Source: Paenibacillus sp. HB172176 (lineage in GTDB: Bacteria; Bacillota; Bacilli; Paenibacillales; Paenibacillaceae). Taken from it: a stretch of DNA of 64,000 nt. The position numbers and the translations under genes are program-made. The stretch covers positions 124,001 through 188,000 of the forward strand of contig NZ_JAATHD010000008.1 of assembly GCF_011947265.1 (NCBI RefSeq). Direction: 5' to 3'. Numbering within the stretch: the first letter of the stretch is position 1; every line of letters begins with the position of its first letter. This document shows, in pieces, positions 1 to 8,962 of the stretch. Below the pieces are notes generated by a model. That model was not told the DNA's origin. It was given only the letters and a program-made list of their open reading frames with translations, and ran no database searches.

Positions 1-479
1 ACGTTGCCGCGATTAAGCGCCGTAACGCCGGTGCGTGAAAGCTCGCGGATACCGTAAGGCTTAAGAAGCTCGGCCATTGCGTCAATCTTCTCCGTATCGC
101 CGACAACTTGAACAATCAACGAATGCGTGCCGATATCGACAACGGCGGCGCGGAAGGTTTCCACAACGCCCAGAATCTCGGGACGGGAAGCCGGCTCCGC
201 TTGCACCTTGATTAGCGCGAGCTCGCGGGCGACCATTGGATTCGAGCTGATATCCACAACCTTAATAACATCGATAAGCTTGTACAATTGCTTCGTAATT
301 TGTTCAAGCGTATGGTCATCGCCGGAAGTGACGATAACCATACGGGACAAACCTTGCTCTTCGCTGGTTCCTACCGTAATGCTTTCAATATTGAAGCCGC
401 GGCGCCCGAACAGACCTGATACACGCTGCAGAACGCCTGGCTGATCATTCACCAGCACGGAAATCGTATGCTTCTTCAT
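1..479 (-). CDS. ilvN: Acetolactate synthase small (regulatory) subunit, 3' end cut by window
   Basis: Regulatory subunit of acetohydroxyacid synthase. It binds the IlvB catalytic subunit and carries valine feedback sensitivity in the first shared step of Ile, Val and Leu synthesis. The visible 159 residues start [20 protein letters not shown], the ACT-domain opening, with GRRGFNIES shortly after and a second conserved half ending near [12 protein letters not shown]. Family members are about 160-170 residues, so only a few C-terminal residues and the stop lie beyond base 1. The ATG overlaps the ilvB stop (ATGA), which implies translational coupling. The Leu T-box ahead of ilvB should control both genes. 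Confidence 0.95.
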   Translation of the reverse strand, partial: MKKHTISVLVNDQPGVLQRVSGLFGRRGFNIESITVGTSEEQGLSRMVIVTSGDDHTLEQITKQLYKLIDVIKVVDISSNPMVARELALIKVQAEPASRPEILGVVETFRAAVVDIGTHSLIVQVVGDTEKIDAMAELLKPYGIRELSRTGVTALNRGN

Positions 480-2224
480 TCTGCATCCCCCATGATCATT
501 TGATCGATAGTGCTGCCCTGAGCAACCATCGGATAGACATTCTCGTCGCGTCTTACCACGAATTCGACGACTGCGGGTCCCGGATGCTTCAGCGCTTCCT
601 CCCATGCCGTACGAGCCTCTTCCTTGTTCGTCGCGCGGAAGCCTCTTACGCCGTAGGCTTCGGCCAGCTTTACGAAATCCGGACTTCCCGCCAGATCGAT
701 GTGACTGAAGCGATTCTCATGAATAAGCTCCTGCCATTGTCTAACCATGCCGAGCACCTGATTGTTAATAATCGCAACCTTGACCGGAATATTGTTGATT
801 GCGCATATCGCAAGCTCCTGCGCGCACATCTGCATGCCGCCGTCGCCATTAATCGATACGACTACGCGATCGGGATTGGCCATTTGCGCGCCGATTGCGG
901 ACGGGAAACCAAAGCCCATTGTTCCGAGTCCGCCCGAAGTTACCCACGAACGCGGTTTGTTGAATTTATAATATTGCGCCGCCCACATCTGATGCTGACC
1001 GACATCGGTCGTTACGACAGCATCGCCGTTCGTTGTATCATGAATCATCTCAATGACCCATTGCGGCTTCAGCTCCGTCTCGGAATCGATATACGTGAAT
1101 GGGTATCGCGCTTTCGATTCTTGCAGACTCGCTCTCCACTCGTCAGCCTTATCCGCTCTTACCGCAATCTTGTTCACAAGCTGAAGCACGGTCTTCACAT
1201 CGCCGACGATCGGAATGTCTGTCGGCACATTCTTGCCAATCTCTGCCGGATCGATGTCGATATGCACGATCTTGGCATGAGGCGCGAATCCAGCCAGCTT
1301 CCCGGTTACGCGATCATCGAACCTCGCGCCGATATTAATGAGCAGGTCGGCGCCCTGCAGCGAATTATTCGCCGTATATGTGCCGTGCATGCCCGGCATG
1401 CCGAGCCAAAGATCATTGCCGCTTGGGAAGCCTCCGAGTCCGAGCAAGGTTGTCGTGATCGGAATTTCCGTCTTCGTAACGAATTCAAGCAATTCCTCAT
1501 GAGCTCCCGAGTATACGACGCCGCCGCCGGCGAGAATAATCGGCTTCTTCGAATCCCGAATCGCTTGAACCAGTTTGTCAAGCTGAAGCTTATTAGGCGT
1601 TACTGTCGGATTATAGCCGCGAACATTGACCGCTGTCGCAGGCTTGAACAACGTTTTCGCCGCCGACACATCCTTCGGAATATCGATCAAGACCGGCCCT
1701 TTGCGGCCTGTATTCGCGATATGGAAGGCTTCGTGAATAATGCGCGGGAGCTCCTCCACATTCCGCACCAGGTAGCTGTGCTTTGTAATCGGCATCGTGA
1801 TGCCCGTAATATCCGCCTCTTGGAACGCATCTGTGCCGATCAGCGTCGAGATAACGTTTCCTGTAATGACCACCAGCGGAACCGAATCCATGTAGGCCGT
1901 AGCGATCCCCGTAACCAGGTTCGTCGCTCCCGGACCGGATGTCGCGATGCATACGCCTACCTTGCCGCTCGAGCGGGCATAACCGTCCGCCGCGTGAATC
2001 GCTCCCTGTTCATGTCTCGTAAGCACATGATTGAAGTCCGGATTGCCATGCATTGCATCATATATATAGAGAACCGCTCCGCCCGGGTAGCCGAAGACAC
2101 AATCAACATCTTCGAGCAATAAGCTGCGAAGCAAGATCTCCGAGCCGGAAATCACCTCGGGCTTTGCGAGCTTCTCCATTAATTGTTCCTTAGACTTTAG
2201 ATCAATACTTTGTGTTGTTGCCAC
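476..2224 (-). CDS. ilvB: Acetolactate synthase large (catalytic) subunit
   Basis: ThDP-dependent enzyme that condenses pyruvate with pyruvate or 2-oxobutyrate to form acetolactate or acetohydroxybutyrate. The 582 residues match the family length. An N-terminal ThDP domain carries the conserved glutamate in [17 protein letters not shown], followed by a central domain and a C-terminal ThDP-binding domain with the GDGGMQM...NN metal and ThDP motif. The start is GTG at 2224, eight bases after AGGAGG; a long N-terminal lead (about 25 residues) precedes the core. It is co-transcribed with ilvN through a 4-base overlap and lies behind a T-box leader. Confidence 0.97.
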   Translation of the reverse strand: MATTQSIDLKSKEQLMEKLAKPEVISGSEILLRSLLLEDVDCVFGYPGGAVLYIYDAMHGNPDFNHVLTRHEQGAIHAADGYARSSGKVGVCIATSGPGATNLVTGIATAYMDSVPLVVITGNVISTLIGTDAFQEADITGITMPITKHSYLVRNVEELPRIIHEAFHIANTGRKGPVLIDIPKDVSAAKTLFKPATAVNVRGYNPTVTPNKLQLDKLVQAIRDSKKPIILAGGGVVYSGAHEELLEFVTKTEIPITTTLLGLGGFPSGNDLWLGMPGMHGTYTANNSLQGADLLINIGARFDDRVTGKLAGFAPHAKIVHIDIDPAEIGKNVPTDIPIVGDVKTVLQLVNKIAVRADKADEWRASLQESKARYPFTYIDSETELKPQWVIEMIHDTTNGDAVVTTDVGQHQMWAAQYYKFNKPRSWVTSGGLGTMGFGFPSAIGAQMANPDRVVVSINGDGGMQMCAQELAICAINNIPVKVAIINNQVLGMVRQWQELIHENRFSHIDLAGSPDFVKLAEAYGVRGFRATNKEEARTAWEEALKHPGPAVVEFVVRRDENVYPMVAQGSTIDQMIMGDAE

Positions 2225-2349
2225 TGCAGATTCCTCCTCTCAAGGTGAAACGGCGGTTGTCGCCGAAAGAGCGACTCGCGCGAGTTTCATTCCGGAACAT
2301 TTGAATTGGACATTCAAGCTTAGCAGCCATTCAAATGCCGAAAAAACAA

Positions 2350-2686
2350 AAAAACCTTTCGATCCCTCAGCTTATGCAAGCTGACAGGGACGAAAGGTAT
2401 ATCTTCCGTGGTACCACCCAGATTCGTTATACATTTCGCAATGTACAACCTCCATAGGTAAGAACGCTGTGCACATATCGACGTTCCACCATTGGCACTT
2501 TAACGCTTGCCCTGCGATGCTTCCTAATAGGCAACAGAATTGCTTTTCAGAAGGATAGCTCCGAGGTGAGCTCGTAGAAAAGGGGTATTGGCGTCGGTTG
2601 CAGCTGTTCCGAGCGCTCTCTGAGCAACATGGCCCTTAACACTTCGTCCTCATCATTGCTGATTACATAATAGATACGACTTTTCA
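2350..2686 (-). promoter_or_regulatory. T-box leader (Leu specifier) of ilvB-ilvN
   Basis: Read on the minus strand this shows T-box architecture. A Stem I region ends in GAG-CTC-ACCTCGGAGC, with CTC (Leu) at 2570-2568 in the specifier position. An AGAGAG element lies near 2621-2616. The conserved GGGTGGTACCACG T-box sits at 2419-2407. A terminator hairpin follows at about 2397-2354 (arms related to CCTTTCGTCCCT and AGGGATCGAAAGG, then a run of T). Uncharged tRNA-Leu would bind CTC and, through its acceptor end, the T-box bulge, favouring the antiterminator. The specifier call depends on my alignment of the GAG-xxx-ACC context. Confidence 0.93.
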
Positions 2687-2688
2687 TT

Positions 2689-2717
2689 ATTATATTCCCA
2701 AACTTCACATCCGTCAA
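2689..2717 (-). promoter_or_regulatory. SigA-type promoter of ilvB-ilvN
   Basis: TTGACG at 2717-2712 and TATAAT at 2694-2689 are separated by exactly 17 bases, directly ahead of the T-box leader. This puts the transcription start near 2682. Confidence 0.88.
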
Positions 2718-2848
2718 GAACCATAATCATGACAATCGCTTTAAGCGCGAGAGCAATATTCCCTCTTGCAACATAGAATAGTGTAGCCCTATTCGGGCAA
2801 TCTCATGCAGGCGATGACAGTTCATCTCTGCGGAAAGGGATGCTGGAC

Positions 2849-3442
2849 ATGATTCGAGCAAGAAATTCCCGAATTGACGATAAGGAGATGGTTCGCCTCA
2901 TTCAAACGGAGCTCATTCCGATGTCGCATACGGCAAGGCCGCTTGACGCGCACATGATTAGCGAGCTCCCGAGGCGCTTCAGGAGAGGCGTTACTTATGT
3001 AGTCTCCGAATCCAGGCAGTCCAAGCCGGTCGCTTTCGTGCATCTGGAGAAATGGGGCAGCGAGTTGCTTATTGACATGCTGGTGACGCATCCGCAATAT
3101 CGCGGCATGCATTACGGCAGCGCGTTAATGGCTAAAGCGGAAAGCTACGGCAGGTCTCAACAATGCCTCTCCGCCCGGCTTTATGTCGATGACATCAATG
3201 ACAGAGGCCTCCGCTTCTACACGAAGCTCGGCTATCTGACAACGGGTTATATCGCCGGGCTAAGATGCTATGAATTAATCAAGCCGCTCGTCCCGCGGCC
3301 GCAGCAGCTTTTCCGATACGAGGGAACCGCCCTTTCGCGACGCTCAGATGGATTTGCCGCGCCGTTCCCACACTTGCCCTCTGCAGTTTCCTTGATGGAA
3401 TTTGATTTTCTCCGACCTTGGGATTCTAACGAAGACTCATAA
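2849..3442 (+). CDS. GNAT-family N-acetyltransferase
   Basis: Predicted acetyl-CoA-dependent acyltransferase; substrate unknown. The 197 residues contain the GNAT core: strand 4 and motif A in LLIDMLVTHPQYRGMHYGSA (about residues 73-92), then RLYVDDINDRGLRFYTKLGY, typical of motif B. The C-terminal 50 residues (after about position 145) are unlike the fold and may be a tail. I chose ATG 2849 because GAAAGGG ends nine bases upstream; an in-frame ATG at 2840 abuts that site. The gene is divergent from ilvB. Its last codons overlap the first palindrome of array A (TAACGA at 3427), so the C-terminus may have been altered by that element. Confidence 0.85.
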   Translation: MIRARNSRIDDKEMVRLIQTELIPMSHTARPLDAHMISELPRRFRRGVTYVVSESRQSKPVAFVHLEKWGSELLIDMLVTHPQYRGMHYGSALMAKAESYGRSQQCLSARLYVDDINDRGLRFYTKLGYLTTGYIAGLRCYELIKPLVPRPQQLFRYEGTALSRRSDGFAAPFPHLPSAVSLMEFDFLRPWDSNEDS

Positions 3443-3609
3443 CGTTAAACGCCTGAATCTCAGGCCTGCATGTATCTAACGAAAATGGGTATCGTTATTT
3501 CATCAAAACGAGCATGTTCGCTACCCGAAACCATGAAATAAGACGATAGATCTTCGATAGCTTGGCATAGGATGCCTTTTTAGGGTCTTAACGTTATCAG
3601 GCTTCGTTA
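3427..3609. repeat. Palindrome array A: TAACG-N11-CGTTA, four units
   Basis: Units start at 3427, 3477, 3539 and 3589, a spacing of 50, 62 and 50. Three units are exact TAACG-N11-CGTTA with different 11-base centres; the third is degenerate (TAAGA-N11-CGATA). The first unit lies across the stop codon of the GNAT gene. Between units two and three lies a further inverted pair, TTTCAT...ATGAAA. Bases 3610-3745 hold no gene and no clear further unit. Confidence 0.75.
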
Positions 3610-3748
3610 GCGCTCCGCCTGTCTCCATCAAAGCCGCTTATCGAGATCCTTCCGTGATAATCAACCTGCAGCTTTGTAAGCATCTTATAGCTTATATCGC
3701 CTAAAAAGTCATGTTTTCGTTACTCAAAATAGTATACGCTGTACTTGC

Positions 3749-3801
3749 AAAAAAGCCTCTTCCGGCTCCGCTTAAGCTGCGCGGATTCGGAAGAGGCTTT
3801 A
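3749..3801 (-). terminator. Rho-independent terminator of infC-rpmI-rplT
   Basis: On the minus strand AAAGCCTCTTCCG pairs with CGGAAGAGGCTTT across a loop of about 20 bases and runs into T6. It lies 25 bases after the rplT stop. Confidence 0.9.
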
Positions 3802-3825
3802 TGCTGCGCGCGGCATGCGACGATG

Positions 3826-4185
3826 CTACGCGTTGATTTTTTGTTTGGCGATGCCTGCCAGGGAATTGAACGAAGTCAGATCGTTCACTGCCAGATCAGC
3901 CAGCATCTTGCGGTTCACTTCAACGCCCGCAAGCTTGAGGCCGTGCATGAATTTGCTGTAGGACAAGCCGTTAATGCGAGCAGCCGCATTAATACGAACG
4001 ATCCATAATCTGCGAATGTCGCGCTTCTTGTTGCGACGATCGCGGTAAGCGTACATTAAGGATTTGCCTACTTGCTCCTTTGCCGTTTTAAACAGACGGT
4101 GTTTCGAACCGAAATAACCTTTAGCCAGCTTTAAAATTCTTTTGCGACGACGAGTGCGGACAAAGCCGCCTTTGACTCTTGCCAT
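3826..4185 (-). CDS. rplT: 50S ribosomal protein L20
   Basis: Assembly protein of the large subunit that binds 23S rRNA. In Bacillus it also represses its own operon by acting on the leader. The 119 residues start [19 protein letters not shown] and include [17 protein letters not shown] and [18 protein letters not shown], all diagnostic. An AGGAGG site precedes the ATG. It is the last gene of infC-rpmI-rplT, 43 bases after rpmI, and is followed by a strong terminator. Confidence 0.98.
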   Translation of the reverse strand: MARVKGGFVRTRRRKRILKLAKGYFGSKHRLFKTAKEQVGKSLMYAYRDRRNKKRDIRRLWIVRINAAARINGLSYSKFMHGLKLAGVEVNRKMLADLAVNDLTSFNSLAGIAKQKINA

Positions 4186-4228
4186 GAGTGGAAACCTCCT
4201 GTAGGTTGATTATTCTTATCTTTACGAT

Positions 4229-4429
4229 TTATTTCATGTTGGAAAGGCCTTGCTTCAAACGGCGAACATCGCCCGCTGCCATAAGCGGCTGTCCGGCAAG
4301 AACGCGCTTTTGGCGGCCGGATTTATGCGAAAGCAGATGATTTCTGTAAGCTTTGTAGCGTTTCACTTTACCCGTACCGGTAATTTTGAAGCGGTCTTTC
4401 AGACTGCTGTGCGTTTTCATCTTTGGCAT
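4229..4429 (-). CDS. rpmI: 50S ribosomal protein L35
   Basis: Small basic large-subunit protein of 66 residues, starting MPKMKTHSSLKDRFKITGTG, with HLLSHKSGRQKR in the middle, both characteristic of L35. GGAGGA lies 10 bases before the ATG. It lies between infC and rplT in the standard order. Confidence 0.98.
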   Translation of the reverse strand: MPKMKTHSSLKDRFKITGTGKVKRYKAYRNHLLSHKSGRQKRVLAGQPLMAAGDVRRLKQGLSNMK

Positions 4430-4463
4430 TTCAGTTATCCTCCTTATTGTTTATCCGCTAGTG

Positions 4464-4979
4464 CTAGGTGTTGCTTTTGGGTGCCAAAATCATAATCATG
4501 CTCCGGCCTTCCAGCTTTGGAGCGCGCTCGACATTGCATATTTCGGCAACTTCCTTGGAGAGACGATCAAGAATTTTCTGTCCGATCGAAGCATGGGTAA
4601 TCTCCCGGCCCCGGAAACGGACGGATGCTTTGACTTTATCGCCCTCGTTCAAGAACTTAACAACATTCTTGTACTTGACTTGATAGTCATGCTCCTCAAT
4701 ATTGGCGCGGAACCATACTTCCTTCAGATCCACGATCTTCTGATTCTTGCGCGCTTCCTTCTCTTTCTTCTGCTGCTCGTAACGGAATTTGCCGTAATCC
4801 ATAATCCGGCATACCGGCGGCTTCGCCGTCGGCGCAACGTTCACCAGATCCAGATTGAGGTCAATTGCAAGCTGCAACGCTTCTCGAATGGATTTAATGC
4901 CGATTTGCTCGCCTTCCGCGCCGACCAAACGAACCTCTCTGGCCCGGATTTCATCATTGACTTGATGTTCTCTGCTAAT
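4464..4979 (-). CDS. infC: Translation initiation factor IF-3, ATT start
   Basis: IF-3 keeps the subunits apart and checks initiator tRNA pairing. The conserved sequence continues in frame upstream of the first ordinary start codon (TTG at 4928) as NDEIRAREVRLVG. It reaches an ATT codon at 4979-4977 (ATT AGC AGA GAA), eight bases after GGAGGT at 4993-4988. This gives 171 residues, the usual length, with no in-frame ATG in between. An AUU start is known for IF-3, where it allows autoregulation. Bases 5020-5190 hold a leader with a terminator, so both translation and transcription appear controlled. Confidence 0.95.
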   Translation of the reverse strand: MSREHQVNDEIRAREVRLVGAEGEQIGIKSIREALQLAIDLNLDLVNVAPTAKPPVCRIMDYGKFRYEQQKKEKEARKNQKIVDLKEVWFRANIEEHDYQVKYKNVVKFLNEGDKVKASVRFRGREITHASIGQKILDRLSKEVAEICNVERAPKLEGRSMIMILAPKSNT

Positions 4980-5019
4980 AACGTGCCACCTCCAAATGGG
5001 AATACTTGCTTATACACAC

Positions 5020-5190
5020 AAAAAAATGCGGATTCTCACGAACCCGCATCTCATAACCGCTCATTGATTCTGCTCATGTCAATCCATACGATTGATCAGC
5101 ATACCATTTCGATTATCGCAAACCAGTCAGCAAAGCCGAAAGGTGAGAAGCGGGTGCTTCTTCTTAAGCGTTAATAAACATAACACTAAA
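5020..5190 (-). promoter_or_regulatory. L20-type leader with attenuator ahead of infC
   Basis: The transcript from the promoter at 5193-5222 runs about 170 bases before infC and contains CACCCGCTTCTCACC near 5154-5140, typical of the Firmicute infC-rpmI-rplT leader. It ends in the hairpin ATGCGGGTTC...GAATCCGCAT plus T7 (about 5050-5020), a rho-independent terminator. In the Bacillus system L20 promotes termination here. The match to this leader family is from memory. Confidence 0.8.
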
Positions 5191-5192
5191 CG

Positions 5193-5222
5193 ACTATACC
5201 ATATGCAAATAGGCAATGTCAA
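5193..5222 (-). promoter_or_regulatory. SigA-type promoter of infC operon
   Basis: TTGACA at 5222-5217 and TATAGT at 5198-5193 with an 18-base spacer. The -35 lies just after the stop of the preceding glycosyltransferase gene. Confidence 0.85.
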
Positions 5223-5228
5223 CAGCAA

Positions 5229-6470
5229 TCAGGTTTGTTTGCTTTGCACTTCTTCAATCCGAACCACTCGCGTATGCTGCGTATGGCTCCATGTCTTGTT
5301 ATTCTGGGTGAAGAAAGCGTAGAACGTAATCGGCCACCAAGATACAAGGAAGAACGGCAGCGTCAGGAAATGCGCGTACATCTTCCAGGATTTCACTCTC
5401 TCGATGATCAGCGCGGCAGGGAATTGCAGTACGGTCGCGGCGGCGGCAACAGCGATCAGCCAAACGGGCAAATAGCTGTAAAGCGAATGAATGGAATCCC
5501 CCGTCGGCAGCGCCATATCGACCCACATCACCGCGGTCAGCACGAAGCCGAGCAGCGTGTTGTAGACCGAGAACGAATAAATAGCGGCGTCGAATTTCAC
5601 AAGATTGCGCTCCTTGATGCTCGCCCACAGCAGCGGAAAGAAATAATTGCGCGCCACGTTGAAGTGGCCCTGCATCCAGCGCAGCCTTTGTCTGGCCGAA
5701 GCTCTGAACGAAACCGGCTTCTCGTCGTACACCTTCGCGTCGTAATTCAGTATGGGATTAATGCCGCGCTTGATACAACGCATCGAGAACTCCAAATCCT
5801 CCACCAAGCTAGTCGCGCCCCAGCCCATCTCCTTCAGCAAACCGGACTCGAGGCACATGCCGGTGCCCCCGAGGAAATTGCTCATCTTCAAATTCGTGCG
5901 CGAGAGCTGCCATAAGCGGTTGCAATACCAATACGTAATCGCGTATGCGGCAGTAACCCACGAATCATCCGGATTTTTCGTATCGAGATACCCTTGAATC
6001 ACTTGATGACCTTCGCACAGATCGTCATTCATCAGCGACAGGAAATCGGTGTTCACCAAATTATCGGCATCGAACATGACGACCGCGTCGTACTGGCGCG
6101 GCATGCCCCACAGCTCCTTCAGCATCCACTCAATAGCGTAGCCTTTGCCGCGCAGATGATAATCTGTTCTCTCGCAGGCGTGAACGCCCATGCTCCGGGC
6201 GATCGATGCCGTTCCATCCGTGCAATTGTCGCAGATGACGAAGATATCGAAGAGCTCCTTCGGATAATCCAGCCTCTTCAAATTCTCGATCAGCGCCCCG
6301 ACAACCTGCTCTTCATTGTGCGCCGCGACAAGCACGGCGAAGGACTTCTGCGGCGCATGACGTTTCCGGCTCTTGTTCTTCATGAATCCGAACATCGACA
6401 AAGCGAATTGATAGACGGCGACTGAAGCGAGAACAACCTGAAACATAATAAACACAATACTAAACAACAT
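5229..6470 (-). CDS. Membrane glycosyltransferase, family 2
   Basis: Processive-type GT2 enzyme, likely transferring sugar from a nucleotide sugar at the inner face of the membrane; product unknown. It has 413 residues. One N-terminal membrane segment (MLFSIVFIMFQVVLASVAV) is followed by the GT-A domain opening FAVLVAAHNEEQVV, the DxD motif in MFDADNLV, the acceptor-site ED in SLVEDLEFSMR, and the QxxRW-type motif in ARQRLRWMQGHF. Three or four membrane segments follow. I chose ATG 6470 because AGGGGG lies ten bases upstream; an in-frame ATG at 6509 has no clear site. No operon partner is evident. Confidence 0.9.
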   Translation of the reverse strand: MLFSIVFIMFQVVLASVAVYQFALSMFGFMKNKSRKRHAPQKSFAVLVAAHNEEQVVGALIENLKRLDYPKELFDIFVICDNCTDGTASIARSMGVHACERTDYHLRGKGYAIEWMLKELWGMPRQYDAVVMFDADNLVNTDFLSLMNDDLCEGHQVIQGYLDTKNPDDSWVTAAYAITYWYCNRLWQLSRTNLKMSNFLGGTGMCLESGLLKEMGWGATSLVEDLEFSMRCIKRGINPILNYDAKVYDEKPVSFRASARQRLRWMQGHFNVARNYFFPLLWASIKERNLVKFDAAIYSFSVYNTLLGFVLTAVMWVDMALPTGDSIHSLYSYLPVWLIAVAAAATVLQFPAALIIERVKSWKMYAHFLTLPFFLVSWWPITFYAFFTQNNKTWSHTQHTRVVRIEEVQSKQT

Positions 6471-6854
6471 TCGGTGATGCCCCCTTTTTGAAACCCTTTT
6501 TAACCACATAAGAATTTATACGTTTTTTCAGGAAACGAAACATAAATTCCTATTGGCGGTAAACCTCCCGCTGCGCGGTTTTCTTTTCCGGCATCTGCTC
6601 TCGCTGACTTAGATCCCGCGAGGCGGCCGATTTTTTTAGTTAGTTATGCGGGATTCAATTCACTGATTTTCCTCTGAAACCCATTCTTTTGTCAAAATCA
6701 GAAATTGACTCAATAGCGCTTAATTCCGTCGGAAAAACGCTTGTATGAACGGAAAGGAATCATTTCCCCTCCTTTTGCTTCTCTTCTTTCTTATTCTGAG
6801 CCAAATCCTGCATTTTTAGCACAATCGTCCCGCATTCTTCCCCGACTATTAATT
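6471..6854. other. Intergenic region, no gene recognised
   Basis: 384 bases between two minus-strand glycosyltransferase genes. It holds an 8-bp inverted repeat CTGATTTT/AAAATCAG around 6663-6701 and a 7-bp pair ATCCCGC/GCGGGAT. I saw no convincing promoter, riboswitch or ORF. Confidence 0.5.
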
Positions 6855-8045
6855 TTATTTAATTTGTCGCATATCCGTATGGCTCTTGCGCCAGCCGGAA
6901 GGCTGACAAGAACGAACGCAAGCCGCAAGGAGCTCCTCGAAAATTCGGCTCCAGGATTGCTCCAAGCTGTGCGAATGGGCATTTCGTCCAAGCTCAAGCA
7001 GCTTTGCCGGATGTTTGTACGCATCCTCCAGCGCGGCGCTGAAGCTTTCCGCATTGCCGGTCTTGCACAAATAGCCGTTCCAGCCGTCCTTCACCGTGTC
7101 CAGCACACCTCCCCGATCCGCGCAAATGACAGCTGTGCCGCATGCCATCGCTTCAAGCACGACATTGCCAAAGGTCTCCGTAGGAGACGGGAACAGCATG
7201 ACGTCGGAAGCAGCATACCAGCGTTGCAATTGCTGCGGAGACGCAAAGCCGACAAACCGCGCATCGATCCCTTCTCTTCGACATTTCTCCTTCAAAGCCG
7301 GAGCCGAAGGACCGTCTCCCGCAATAATCAGCACAGCCTCCGAACATGTCGATTGCTGGAATCGGCGAAACGCATCAAGGGCAGTCTCGACATTTTTCTC
7401 GGGAGCGAGCCTCCCCGCATAGCTGACCAAAAACGGGCAATTCCCGAGCCCGTGCTGCTCCAATTGCTCCTTTCGATTCACAAGCGGGTGAAAGATGGTT
7501 GAATCGACGCCCCTGCTCCAAATGCCAAGGCGCTCGATGTCCCAGCCGCGCAGCGCCAAATCGCTGAACGTATTCCGGGAAGGAACGAATATTGCCCTGC
7601 AATCACGATGAAACCATTCCATATACCTCCATAACAGCTTTTCCATCCATTGCAGATTGTAAAACGACAAGTAGTGATCAAAATTGGTGTGATAGGAGGC
7701 AATAAGCGGTATCTGATATTTGCGGGCGTAGTGAATGCCGCATAGACCGAGGTTGAAAGGAGTGGCCACATGGATAAAATCCGGCTTGAACAATTGAAGC
7801 TCCGTGCGAATATGTCCAAGTCTCGGCAACGCAAGCCGACATTCCGGATACAGAAAGAAGGGAAGGCTCGCAAATCTCTCTACCGGGCTCGCTTGGGGAG
7901 TCCTCTGCCCCGATGTCGCAGGCTCGGGCGCGAATACCTTGCACGCAATGCCTTGACTCTGCAAATAGTCCGTCCATCTGCCCAGCGTTCTCGCAACGCC
8001 GTTGACCTCCGGCGCGTACGTATCCGTAAATATCGCTACTCTCAT
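6855..8045 (-). CDS. Glycosyltransferase family 4 (GT-B fold)
   Basis: Retaining GT-B glycosyltransferase of 396 residues. The N-terminal acceptor domain begins MRVAIFTDTYAPEVNGVART, as in mannosyl- and glucosyltransferases acting on lipids. The donor domain has VSYAGRLAPEKNVE, VLIIAGDGP and the EX7E motif region FPSPTETFGNVVLEAMACG. The final 30 residues are basic and could be a membrane-association tail. It is divergent from a PAP2 phosphatase gene, with 242 bases between start codons. A role in glycolipid or cell-wall glycan synthesis is inferred; the sugar cannot be assigned. Confidence 0.9.
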   Translation of the reverse strand: MRVAIFTDTYAPEVNGVARTLGRWTDYLQSQGIACKVFAPEPATSGQRTPQASPVERFASLPFFLYPECRLALPRLGHIRTELQLFKPDFIHVATPFNLGLCGIHYARKYQIPLIASYHTNFDHYLSFYNLQWMEKLLWRYMEWFHRDCRAIFVPSRNTFSDLALRGWDIERLGIWSRGVDSTIFHPLVNRKEQLEQHGLGNCPFLVSYAGRLAPEKNVETALDAFRRFQQSTCSEAVLIIAGDGPSAPALKEKCRREGIDARFVGFASPQQLQRWYAASDVMLFPSPTETFGNVVLEAMACGTAVICADRGGVLDTVKDGWNGYLCKTGNAESFSAALEDAYKHPAKLLELGRNAHSHSLEQSWSRIFEELLAACVRSCQPSGWRKSHTDMRQIK

Positions 8046-8177
8046 CTTTTTCGCCTCCGATTCGCCGGGAGCGCGCTTCTCGCGCAGATCTCCGAAGCTG
8101 ATAGCTTCATCATAGGGGGCATATGTTTTCCGGATATTATCCGTTTATGAAGCATTCATTAAGAGGGATTGTTTAAT

Positions 8178-8218
8178 ATGGATTTATTGCTGCGTTAACT
8201 CTCCCGCAATAAATCCAT
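8178..8218. repeat. 13-bp perfect inverted repeat between divergent genes
   Basis: ATGGATTTATTGC at 8178-8190 and GCAATAAATCCAT at 8206-8218 with a 15-base loop. It lies between the GT4 and PAP2 genes, just upstream of a TACAAT (8221-8226). It could be an operator or an RNA hairpin; there is no T-run, so a terminator is unlikely. Confidence 0.7.
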
Positions 8219-8287
8219 GTTACAATGAAGGCAAGAGAGAGAGTCATTCAAAACTTCAGGCTTCAACACGGGGAAGGATGATTGATT

Positions 8288-8854
8288 ATGGATCGAATGA
8301 TCTCATGGATGAGAACGAGGGAGCAGCGCATGCTGATTTGGGCCAATCGCAGATTGCCGGGCCGCAGATGGCATCGCGTGACCGATAAATGGCTGAGCAC
8401 GGTAACGCATATGGGCGGAGCCACCTTCACCTTGCTAAGCGCAATGCTGCTCGCACTGCTGGCTCCCGCTCCATGGAGCACCGCTGGCTGGCAATGTTTG
8501 ACCGCGGTCATCATCAGCCATATTCCGGTCGCCATCGTGAAGCGTCGATTTTCCAGACTTCGGCCTTATCAGGCTATCCCGCAAGTGAATACATGTCCGA
8601 AGCCGCTTCAGGATTCTTCATTCCCTTCCGGACATACTACGGCTATTTTCGCATGGACCGTCCCGCTCTTGCTCTCGGGAGCGATGATGCTGGCTTTGCT
8701 GGCTCCGATTGCAGTATTTCTTTGTTTGTCGGTTGGATGGTCGAGAATGTATCTCGGCCTGCATTATCCTTCCGATGTCGCCGCGGGCGCGATCGTCGGG
8801 TCTTTAACGGCCTATGCCGTCAAATTTTTCTGGATGGCGCCATCCGCGCTCTAA
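8288..8854 (+). CDS. PAP2-family membrane phosphatase
   Basis: Integral-membrane phosphatase of 188 residues, likely acting on undecaprenyl-pyrophosphate or another lipid phosphate on the outer face. The three signature motifs are present in order: KRRFSRLRP (KX6RP), SSFPSGHT (PSGH), and SRMYLGLHYPSD (SRX5HX3D). Membrane segments flank them. I chose ATG 8288 because GGGAAGGA ends nine bases upstream; a TTG at 8282 is too close. It is divergent from the GT4 gene. Confidence 0.92.
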   Translation: MDRMISWMRTREQRMLIWANRRLPGRRWHRVTDKWLSTVTHMGGATFTLLSAMLLALLAPAPWSTAGWQCLTAVIISHIPVAIVKRRFSRLRPYQAIPQVNTCPKPLQDSSFPSGHTTAIFAWTVPLLLSGAMMLALLAPIAVFLCLSVGWSRMYLGLHYPSDVAAGAIVGSLTAYAVKFFWMAPSAL

Positions 8855-8882
8855 GGTGCAGCAATAATAATCATTCTATTAC

Positions 8883-8926
8883 AAAAAGAAGGAGCGATAA
8901 CCGACTCTGCTCGGCATCGCTCCTTC
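8883..8926 (-). terminator. Rho-independent terminator after trmB
   Basis: Perfect 11-bp arms GAAGGAGCGAT/ATCGCTCCTTC. The A5 at 8883-8887 reads as a T-run on the minus strand, so it serves trmB. Confidence 0.85.
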
Positions 8927-8962
8927 CCTCTGTACGGGCTCTCCATAGGGAGGAGACCGCAT

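Noticed and set aside
500-2122. 540-codon open frame on the plus strand opposite ilvB
   Set aside because: Antisense shadow of a conserved gene; no ribosome site and Arg-rich shadow-like composition.
6540-6660. Riboswitch ahead of the GT2 gene (GC-rich, structured region)
   Set aside because: No match to the c-di-GMP, c-di-AMP, glycine, cobalamin or guanidine motifs I know.
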